DNA from: Mameliella sp. MMSF_3455
GTDB taxonomy: Bacteria; Pseudomonadota; Alphaproteobacteria; Rhodobacterales; Rhodobacteraceae
NCBI RefSeq assembly: GCF_030733205.1
Contig: NZ_JASHJL010000007.1
Coordinates: 1 to 64,000, forward strand
Reading direction: 5' to 3'
DNA: 64,000 nucleotides
Below, piece by piece: positions 57,199 to 64,000 of this stretch. The translations under genes and the position numbers were made by a program. Under the pieces are notes generated by a model. That model searched no databases and was not told the DNA's origin. It worked only from the letters and a program-made list of their open reading frames with translations. Positions within the stretch are counted from its first letter, which is position 1, and every line of letters starts with the position of its first letter.

Positions 57199-57514
57199 TC
57201 CCAGACCCACAACTGTTGCTGATATGCCCTTGAGGTGATGCCTAAGATCTTTGCTGCAATGGGCTGGCGCGATTAACCTTTTGATCGTGGGTTGTCGGGG
57301 CAAAGATGGTTTCGCCTCGCCTTGTGTCGCCAGAAAGCCGCACTTCGCGGGTCGCTTTGCGGAATTCGCCCGGTCGCCGGTACGCCAGCCTTTCCCGACG
57401 TAATCCGCTCGGCTACGCAAGTGCCACAAAAGATCGGTCAGCCGTGATCAAAACTGCGCCCAGCTCCGGGCGCCTGGCAGAGGCAAGGCCGATACGGGAC
57501 GAGGGGAATACGGT
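57199..57514. other. Gap between gspF and the giant protein gene, no gene seen
   Basis: 316 bases. No convincing gene, terminator with T tract or strong palindrome is seen. GAGGGG at 57501-57506 is the ribosome binding site of the next gene. The gap is long enough to hold a separate promoter. Confidence 0.5.
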
Positions 57515-60500
57515 ATGTCGGCGATTCAGCGGGTTCTTGGGGTTTGTCTGTTCTGGCTCATGGCGGCGCTGTCGCCAGCGGCGGCACAGTCGCAACCGAC
57601 ACTGGCAACCCAGTTCTCCCCCTCGATCATCGGTCCCGGCAACGTCTCCGAGCTGACATTCACCATCACCAACGGCGCCGGTTCGCCCGTGACCGATCTC
57701 GGCTTTACCGCCGTCCTGCCGGCCTCGGTGACGCTGGTGGGCTCTGCCTCTGACGACGGCGGCTGCGCCATCGGCACACTGGTCGCGCCGGGTGGCGGCG
57801 GGACGGTCTCGCTGTCGGATTCGGCCATTGGCGCCTCGTCCAGCTGTACGATCACCGTCAACGTCACGTCCAGCACGCCGGGCACGCATACGCTTCCGGC
57901 CATTACCCTGCTGTCTTCGGCGGGCAACTCGATGTCGCTTGCGACCGACCTGACGGTCGATGCCTCGCGCCCGGGGTTCAGCAAGAGCGTGTCGCCCGGC
58001 ACGCTGGACATCGGCCAGACCACGACTGTCACCTATACGATCGACAATTCGCTCAACGCGGCATTCGCCAGCAGCCTGTCCTTTTCCGAGACGTTTCCGT
58101 CCGGCCTCGTCATTGCCAGCCCGGCCAATGCTGCCTCGACCTGCAACTTCTTTGGCGTACCCACGGTGGACGCCACGCCGGGCGGCTCGTCGCTGTCCGT
58201 GAGCGGCGGCAGCATTGGGGCGAATGCCACCTGTACCGTCACGGTCGACCTGCTGGCGATGGGGGCCGGACAGTTCGACCTTGAATCCGGAAATCTTTCC
58301 GGCGCCGCCCCGGGCTTTTTCTCGGACGGCAGCAGCTATGCCAGCGTGACGGTCAACACGCCCACGGGCGTGGGTGTGGTCAAGTCCTTTGCCGCCGGTC
58401 CAGTGACGGCCGGGGGCAGCACAACCCTGGACTTCACGCTGACCAACTACGACCGCTCCGGCACCGCCACCGGGATCACCTTTACCGATGATCTCGACGC
58501 GATGTTGAGTGGAGCGGTCGCCTCTGGCCTGCCGTCGGCGCCCTGCGGTCTGGGCTCTTCGCTGAGCGGCAGCGGCCTGCTGACCCTCGCGGGCGGCACG
58601 CTCGCCCCCGGTGACTCCTGCAGCTTCAGCGTGACAGTCGATATTCCGGGTGGCGCGGCCGCGGGCGAATACGTCAACACGACCAGCGCGGTGACCGCCT
58701 CGATCGGCGGCGTGCCCAGCGTCGGCTCGGCGATCGGCCAGGATACGCTGACGGTCGAGGCGGCCCCCGCGGTGCTGCCCCCGGTCCTGACAAAGGTCTT
58801 CCAGAGCGATCCGCTGCTGCCGGCGACCACGGTCGAAGTGGTCTACACCCTGACAAACCCCAACGCCGGCAGCGCCCTCAGCGGTCTGGGATTCACCGAT
58901 GACAATAGCGACCTGCTGAACTCGGGGTCGGGATCGGTCGTCGGCCTGGGCAACGCGGTCGGCATTATGGGCAGTGGCATCGCGGTTCCGGGCGATTGCA
59001 CCGGACAGCTCAGCTCGATCCCGAACTCGACCCTGCCTTCGCCGCCTTTCCCGGCTCTGGCCTCCGCGGGCTTCGTCTATACCGGCGGCAGCCTTGCTGC
59101 CGGGGCAAGCTGTTCCTTCACGATCACCTACGACACCGGCACGGCGCTGGACAACGGCACCTATTCCGCGCCGAGTGACGTGATCCTGTCGAACGAAGCG
59201 GCAGATGGTGACCCGGCTCAGGCCTCCTTTACCTGGGGCGCGGGTGACGTGGATCTGACGCTGACCAAGGGGTTCCAGGACAACGCCGCGCAGACCGGCG
59301 CGCTCGTCAACATCGACTTCATCCTGAACAACGGCGAACAGACCGCCACCGACATCAGCTTTACCGACGATCTGGATGCATTCCTGCCCGGCTCCACCTT
59401 TTCCTCGGTGGTCAGCGATGGCTGCGGGTTCAGCTCGGTCACCGGCACGTCTACCGTTACCTTTTCCGGTGCGTCGGTCGCGATCAGCGACAGCTGCACC
59501 ACCACCATCGCCGTGACGCTCGGGGCCGGGGCGGACGGCACCTATACCAACACCACCAGCGACCTGACCGCGAACATCAACGATGCAGGGGCCGCGCTCC
59601 TGCCGAACACGGCGGCCTCTGACAGCATCGACGTGACCGGTGCGGACAGCCAGCTGCCGCGGTTCGAGATCGCCTTTCCCGATGGACCCGCCATCGCGGG
59701 CCAGACGGTTACCCTGCGCTACACGATCACCAACCCCAACCTGAGCAGCCCGTCGGGCGATGCCTCCAGCATCACCTTCACGCATGCTCTTGGGGACATC
59801 CTGTCCGGGGTGTCCGCCACATTGCCCCCGGCCAGCGACACTTGCGGGGGCACAATGACAAGCATTACGTCCGTGTTGGTCTACAGCGGCGGCGCGGTCG
59901 CCGCAGATGCAAGCTGCGTGATCGAACTTGACGTGCTGGTGCCCGCAGCCGCAGCCGACGGCACCTACACCACCGCGACCGGCAGCCTGACGTCCAATTT
60001 CGGCACCACCGATCCGGTGGGCACGCAACTGGAGGTTCAGAGCGAGCTGCTCGGCCTCGCCAAGAGCTTTGTCGACGATCCGGTTGTCTCCGGCGATCAG
60101 GTCACGCTGGAATTCACCGTTACCAACCTCGACACGACGCGCGCCGCCAGCTCGATCGCCTTTACCGACGACCTGAACGCGATGCTCGCCGGGGCAAGCT
60201 ACGACAGCACGCTGTTCGACAACTGCTCTGGCACCCTGACCGGGACGGGGACCTCCCTTGTCGATGTGTCCGGCATCTCGTTGGCGGCCGGCGCCAGCTG
60301 TACCATCAGCCTGGCGGTCACGGTGCCCGCCGCGGCGGCACCGTTGAGCACGGCGATCAACACCACCAGTGACGTCACGGGCACGATCGCGGGCCTGGGC
60401 GTCACCGGCGCAGCGGCCACCGACACGCTCAGCATTGGCGCCGGGCTGGCGCTGAGCTTTGGCAAGTCTTTCGACGGTGACGCCGTCGCGGGCGGCAGCG

Positions 60501-63500
60501 CGGTCCTGACCTTCGAGATCGTCAACAACAGCTTGGTCGGTGCGTCCAACGTCTCGTTCTCGGATGATCTGGACGCGATGCTGACCGGCGCGACGGCGAC
60601 GGGGCATTCGGCCAGCGCCGGCTGCGGCGGCGGCGTTTTGTCTGGCTCCTCCTTCCTGACCTTCGCGGGCGGCAGCATCGCCGCCGGGCAGACCTGCACC
60701 CTGACCGCCACCGTCAATGTTCCCGCCGCGACCGCGCCCGGCTCTTATGGCAACACGTCCAGCCAGCTTTTCGTCGCGGGCCTCCCGACCTCGTTGCCCG
60801 CCTCGGCCAGTCTCAGCATTCAGCCCGCGCCGACCTTTGCCAAAGCTTTTGCGCCGGACACGGTCTTCGTGTCGCAATCGTCGACCTTGACCTTCACCAT
60901 CGACAACAGCGCCTCGAGCCTCTCGGCAAGCAGCCTCGACTTCACCGACGCGCTTCCGGCCGGGGTCGTCGTTGCCTCCAGCCCGAATGCCTCGACCACC
61001 TGCACCGGCGGCACGCTGACCGCCACGGGCGGCAGCGGGACGATCTCCTATACCGGCGGAACGGTCTCAGCCGGTACGACCTGTACCGTCTCTGTCGATG
61101 TGACGACCACGACGGCGGGTGCGCATGTCAACACCAGCGGCGACCTGACCTCCAGCAGCGGCAACTCCGGTCCTGCGTCAGACACCCTGACGGCCGAGCC
61201 GCAGCCCCTCTTCGACAAGAGCTTTGCCGCCAGTGCCGTCGCGCTGAGCCAGACGACCACGATGACCCTGACCATCGACAACAGCGGCGCGTCGATTGCC
61301 GCGACCGGGCTGGACGTCACCGACAACCTGCCCGCAGGGATGCTCGTCGCCGTGCCCGCCAATGCCTCGACCACCTGTACCGGCGGTACCCTGACCGCCA
61401 CCCAGGGCACCAGCACGGTCAGCTATACCGGCGGCACCGTCGCCGGCGGCGCCACCTGTACCGTCACGGTCGACGTGCTGGCCACCGCGGTCGGCTCGTC
61501 CTCCAACGTCACCGGCGACCTGACCTCCTCGGCGGGCAATTCCGGCAACGCGGGCGCAACCCTGACGATCGTGCCGCAGCCCGGTTTCGAAAAGGAATTC
61601 ACCCCCGACCTGATCGCCGACGGTTTCTCGAGCACGCTGGTCTTCGAGATCGACAATAGCCAGTCGGTCCTGGCCGCCACGGCGCTGGACTTCACCGACA
61701 ACCTGCCCGCCGGGGCCGAGGTGGCGGCGACGCCCAATGCCTCGACCACTTGTACCGGCGGCACGCTGACCGCCACGGGCGGCAGCGGGACGATCACCTA
61801 TACCGGCGGCACTGTGGCCGCTTCGTCGATCTGTACGGTTCAGGTGGACGTAACCGCCACCACCACGGGCCTGCTGAACAACACCTCGGGGGATCTGACC
61901 TCCAGCCTGGGCAACTCCGGTAGTGCCTCGGACACGCTGGCTGTCGTGCCGCCGCCTGCCTTCACCAAGGTCTTTGCCCCGGACACGCTGGGCGCGGGCC
62001 AGGTCAGCACGCTGACCTTCACCATCGACAACGATCGCCCGGCGACGCTGGACGCCACCAACCTGGCCTTTACCGACAACCTGCCGGCGGGCGTCGTCGT
62101 CGCCGCCACCCCGAATGTCGTCAACACCTGTTCGGGCACCGTAACCGCGGTGGCGGGCAATGGGTCGATCTCGTTGACCGGTGGCCAGCAGCTGGCGGGC
62201 GGGGCCTGCACCATCGCGGTCGACGTGGTTGCGGCCGCGGCAGGCAACTACACCAACACCAGCGGCGACCTGACCTCTTCGATGGGCAATTCCGGCCCCG
62301 CGACCGACGTGCTCTTTGTCATGCCGCAGCCCGGCTTTGCCAAGAGCTTTGCCGACCCGGCCATCGCGCTGGGCTTTGACACCACGCTGACCTTCACCAT
62401 CGACAACAGCACCTCGATCATCGACGCCACGGCGCTGGATTTCACCGACAATCTGCCTGCGGGCGTGCAGGTCGCGGCGACGCCGGCGGCCTCGACCACC
62501 TGTACCGGCGGCACGCTGACCGCCACGGGCGGCGCGGGCACCATCGGCTACAGCGGCGGAACAGTCGCCGCCGGGGCCACCTGTACCGTCGCGGTGAACG
62601 TGACCGGCACGGCAGTGGGCGCGCAGGTGAACACCAGCGGCGATCTGACCTCCTCGCTGGGCAACTCGGGCACCGCGAACGCGACCCTGACCGTCGTTCC
62701 GCAGCCCGTCTTCACCAAGGTCTTTGCTCCCGACACGATCAACCTTGGCCAGTCCTCGACGCTGACCTTCACCATCGACAACAGCGGTTCCATCCTTGAC
62801 GCCAGCGGGCTCGATGTCACCGATCCGCTGCCGACGGACCTGGTGGTGGCGGCGACGCCCAATGCCTCGACCACCTGTACCGGCGGCACGCTGACCGCGA
62901 CGGCCGGCGCCTCCAGCATCAGCTACACCGGCGGCACCGCCCCGGGGACGACCACCTGTACCGTCAGCGTCGACGTGACCCCCGCCACCGCCGGGGACTT
63001 CGTGAACACCACGGGCGACCTGACCTCGGTGCTGGGCAATTCCGGCACCGCCGCCGACACGCTGACCGTGATCACCCCCGAGATCGGGCTGAGCGGCTCC
63101 ATCGGCGGCGCCGTGGCCGACGGCGGCACCCTTGACCAGGGCACGTTGGACGCGGGCACGCAGCAGAGCCTTGTCCTGACCGTCTCGAACACCGGCACCG
63201 ATGCCCTGACGCTGGCCGCCGCGCCCGTGATCTCGGGCGCAACCAACGTCGTGGTGGACAGCGTCACCGGGCCGTTGGCGACCACCGTGCCGATTGGTGG
63301 CGATACCACGATCACCATTCTCTACACGCCCGCCACGGCGATCCAGACCGACCCGACCACGACGCTGCCGTTCAGCTTTGACCTCTCGCTGGGCAACGAC
63401 GACGTGGACGAGGCGCCCTATGACATCACCGTCTCGGGCACCGCGCAGGATGTCACCGCTCCCACCGGCTATAGCGTGGCCTTCGACCAGGACCCTGTGA

Positions 63501-64000
63501 ACATCGCCAACCAGGCAGCGGTCAGCTTTACCTTTGCCGGGGCCGAACCGGGGGCGGATTACGCCTATACCATCACCTCGGATGGCGGCGCAGGCAGCGT
63601 GGCCGGCAACGGCACCATCGTCACGGCGACCGACACGATCACGGGCGTCGACGTCAGCAGCCTGCCGGACGGCACGCTGACCCTGACCGTGGCCCTGACC
63701 GACGCGGCCACCAATGTTGGCCCCGATGCCACCGACACCACGACCAAGGACGCCACCGCGCCCACCGCCCTGGCCATCGACACGCCGCTGGCCGGTGACG
63801 CCGTGGTCAACGCGGCCGAGGCAACCGCGGTGACGGTCTCCGGCGGGTCGGTCGATCTGCCGGACGGCACCGTTGTCAGCCTCGCGGTCTCCGATGGCGG
63901 CGCGGGCCTCGTGACGGGAACCGCGAGCATCACCGGCAACGCCTGGTCGGCCGTGCTGAACCTGTCGGGGCTGGCGGACGGACCGCTGACCGTGACCGCG
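57515..64000 (+). CDS. Giant secreted repeat protein (DUF11/DUF7933-like and Ig-like modules), 3' end beyond window
   Basis: Open for 2162 codons with no stop to the window end. Signal peptide MSAIQRVLGVCLFWLMAALSPAAA, cut before QSQP. About 14 beta-sandwich modules follow. The first eight differ in length and sequence. Modules nine to fourteen (60830-63076) are about 125 residues each and nearly identical in plan: an AKSFAPDT-like start, LTFTIDNS, FTDNLPAG, NASTTCTGGTLTAT, ATCTVTVDV and NTSGDLTSS-GNSG. The two conserved cysteines per module suggest a disulfide. After 63077 come a choice-of-anchor-like module (VLTVSNTGTDALTL) and Ig-like modules (TLALTDAATNVGPDATDTT kind). It is likely a surface adhesin or matrix protein. 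It lies directly behind gspCDEF, which may export it; a type I signal at the unseen C-terminus is the alternative. Confidence 0.75.
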   Translation, partial: MSAIQRVLGVCLFWLMAALSPAAAQSQPTLATQFSPSIIGPGNVSELTFTITNGAGSPVTDLGFTAVLPASVTLVGSASDDGGCAIGTLVAPGGGGTVSLSDSAIGASSSCTITVNVTSSTPGTHTLPAITLLSSAGNSMSLATDLTVDASRPGFSKSVSPGTLDIGQTTTVTYTIDNSLNAAFASSLSFSETFPSGLVIASPANAASTCNFFGVPTVDATPGGSSLSVSGGSIGANATCTVTVDLLAMGAGQFDLESGNLSGAAPGFFSDGSSYASVTVNTPTGVGVVKSFAAGPVTAGGSTTLDFTLTNYDRSGTATGITFTDDLDAMLSGAVASGLPSAPCGLGSSLSGSGLLTLAGGTLAPGDSCSFSVTVDIPGGAAAGEYVNTTSAVTASIGGVPSVGSAIGQDTLTVEAAPAVLPPVLTKVFQSDPLLPATTVEVVYTLTNPNAGSALSGLGFTDDNSDLLNSGSGSVVGLGNAVGIMGSGIAVPGDCTGQLSSIPNSTLPSPPFPALASAGFVYTGGSLAAGASCSFTITYDTGTALDNGTYSAPSDVILSNEAADGDPAQASFTWGAGDVDLTLTKGFQDNAAQTGALVNIDFILNNGEQTATDISFTDDLDAFLPGSTFSSVVSDGCGFSSVTGTSTVTFSGASVAISDSCTTTIAVTLGAGADGTYTNTTSDLTANINDAGAALLPNTAASDSIDVTGADSQLPRFEIAFPDGPAIAGQTVTLRYTITNPNLSSPSGDASSITFTHALGDILSGVSATLPPASDTCGGTMTSITSVLVYSGGAVAADASCVIELDVLVPAAAADGTYTTATGSLTSNFGTTDPVGTQLEVQSELLGLAKSFVDDPVVSGDQVTLEFTVTNLDTTRAASSIAFTDDLNAMLAGASYDSTLFDNCSGTLTGTGTSLVDVSGISLAAGASCTISLAVTVPAAAAPLSTAINTTSDVTGTIAGLGVTGAAATDTLSIGAGLALSFGKSFDGDAVAGGSAVLTFEIVNNSLVGASNVSFSDDLDAMLTGATATGHSASAGCGGGVLSGSSFLTFAGGSIAAGQTCTLTATVNVPAATAPGSYGNTSSQLFVAGLPTSLPASASLSIQPAPTFAKAFAPDTVFVSQSSTLTFTIDNSASSLSASSLDFTDALPAGVVVASSPNASTTCTGGTLTATGGSGTISYTGGTVSAGTTCTVSVDVTTTTAGAHVNTSGDLTSSSGNSGPASDTLTAEPQPLFDKSFAASAVALSQTTTMTLTIDNSGASIAATGLDVTDNLPAGMLVAVPANASTTCTGGTLTATQGTSTVSYTGGTVAGGATCTVTVDVLATAVGSSSNVTGDLTSSAGNSGNAGATLTIVPQPGFEKEFTPDLIADGFSSTLVFEIDNSQSVLAATALDFTDNLPAGAEVAATPNASTTCTGGTLTATGGSGTITYTGGTVAASSICTVQVDVTATTTGLLNNTSGDLTSSLGNSGSASDTLAVVPPPAFTKVFAPDTLGAGQVSTLTFTIDNDRPATLDATNLAFTDNLPAGVVVAATPNVVNTCSGTVTAVAGNGSISLTGGQQLAGGACTIAVDVVAAAAGNYTNTSGDLTSSMGNSGPATDVLFVMPQPGFAKSFADPAIALGFDTTLTFTIDNSTSIIDATALDFTDNLPAGVQVAATPAASTTCTGGTLTATGGAGTIGYSGGTVAAGATCTVAVNVTGTAVGAQVNTSGDLTSSLGNSGTANATLTVVPQPVFTKVFAPDTINLGQSSTLTFTIDNSGSILDASGLDVTDPLPTDLVVAATPNASTTCTGGTLTATAGASSISYTGGTAPGTTTCTVSVDVTPATAGDFVNTTGDLTSVLGNSGTAADTLTVITPEIGLSGSIGGAVADGGTLDQGTLDAGTQQSLVLTVSNTGTDALTLAAAPVISGATNVVVDSVTGPLATTVPIGGDTTITILYTPATAIQTDPTTTLPFSFDLSLGNDDVDEAPYDITVSGTAQDVTAPTGYSVAFDQDPVNIANQAAVSFTFAGAEPGADYAYTITSDGGAGSVAGNGTIVTATDTITGVDVSSLPDGTLTLTVALTDAATNVGPDATDTTTKDATAPTALAIDTPLAGDAVVNAAEATAVTVSGGSVDLPDGTVVSLAVSDGGAGLVTGTASITGNAWSAVLNLSGLADGPLTVTA
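60830..63076 (+). repeat. Six tandem repeats of about 375 bases inside the giant gene
   Basis: The same codon (proline before xF-xK-xF) recurs at 60830, 61205, 61580, 61955, 62330 and 62705, exactly 375 bases apart each time. The sixth unit is 372 bases. The block GCCTCGACCACCTGTACCGG or a close variant recurs in five of the six. Confidence 0.9.

Noticed and set aside
57413-60877. Long antisense open frame of about 1150 codons opposite the giant repeat gene
   Set aside because: It has a biased Arg/Gly composition without domains, lies opposite a signal-peptide protein with clear repeats, and is a by-product of GC-rich codon use.
60830-63076. CRISPR-like array
   Set aside because: The repeats are 375 bases long, in frame and protein-coding; there are no short repeats with unique spacers.

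Overview
The window looks like a chromosomal stretch from a marine alphaproteobacterium, most likely the Roseobacter group of the Rhodobacterales. The reasons are the high GC content, an F1 ATP synthase operon without F0 genes, a typical Rhodobacterales gene repertoire (DUF2125, DUF4198, KpsE/KpsT, SseB-like and YadGH-like proteins) and a short GC-rich intergenic repeat. This placement is inference from gene content and was not tested by any search.

Layout. 1-1.1 kb: debris of an IS3-type element with a disrupted OrfA, then a frameshifted gene. 1.3 kb: tRNA-Ser(GGA). 1.5-8.7 kb: a flavin reductase resembling iodotyrosine deiodinase, an orphan kpsT-kpsE capsule-export pair, an ArsR/permease pair, a uracil-DNA glycosylase, an SseB-like protein and a P1 peptidase. 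9.0-13.4 kb: a tightly packed six-gene operon, probably for metal handling, that joins a FtsX/MacB-type ABC transporter to three secreted proteins. 13.5-21.2 kb: a peptide-type ABC transporter with an embedded haloacetate dehalogenase and two SDR dehydrogenases. 21.3-28.1 kb: panB-panC, peptidase M20, DUF2125, a ChaC-like cyclotransferase, and a homocysteine methyltransferase facing a TetR regulator across a clean operator-like palindrome. 28.2-32.9 kb: a MotA/TolQ-like channel and a 1153-residue MotB/OmpA-like partner with a very long periplasmic coiled coil. 32.9-38 kb: M23 peptidase, clpA, gloB and a methyltransferase. 38.3-43.3 kb: atpHAGDC. 43.3-51.2 kb: transporters (MFS, MarC, ABC-2, DMT), an H-type lectin, prs, a chromene-carboxylate isomerase and a hydrolase. 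51.2-57.2 kb: a TPR lipoprotein divergent from gspC-gspD-gspE-gspF. 57.5-64 kb: the start of a giant secreted protein, open to the window end, that contains six tandem repeats of almost exactly 375 bases.

How the parts may work together. The strongest candidates for undescribed systems are these: (1) the giant repeat protein placed right behind a minimal type II secretion set that lacks local pseudopilin genes; (2) the MotA/MotB-like pair with a roughly 950-residue coiled-coil stalk; (3) the six-gene metal ABC operon. Two separate dehalogenase-type enzymes (halotyrosine and haloacetate types) suggest that this organism meets organohalogens. All functions are read from sequence patterns only; no database search was run.
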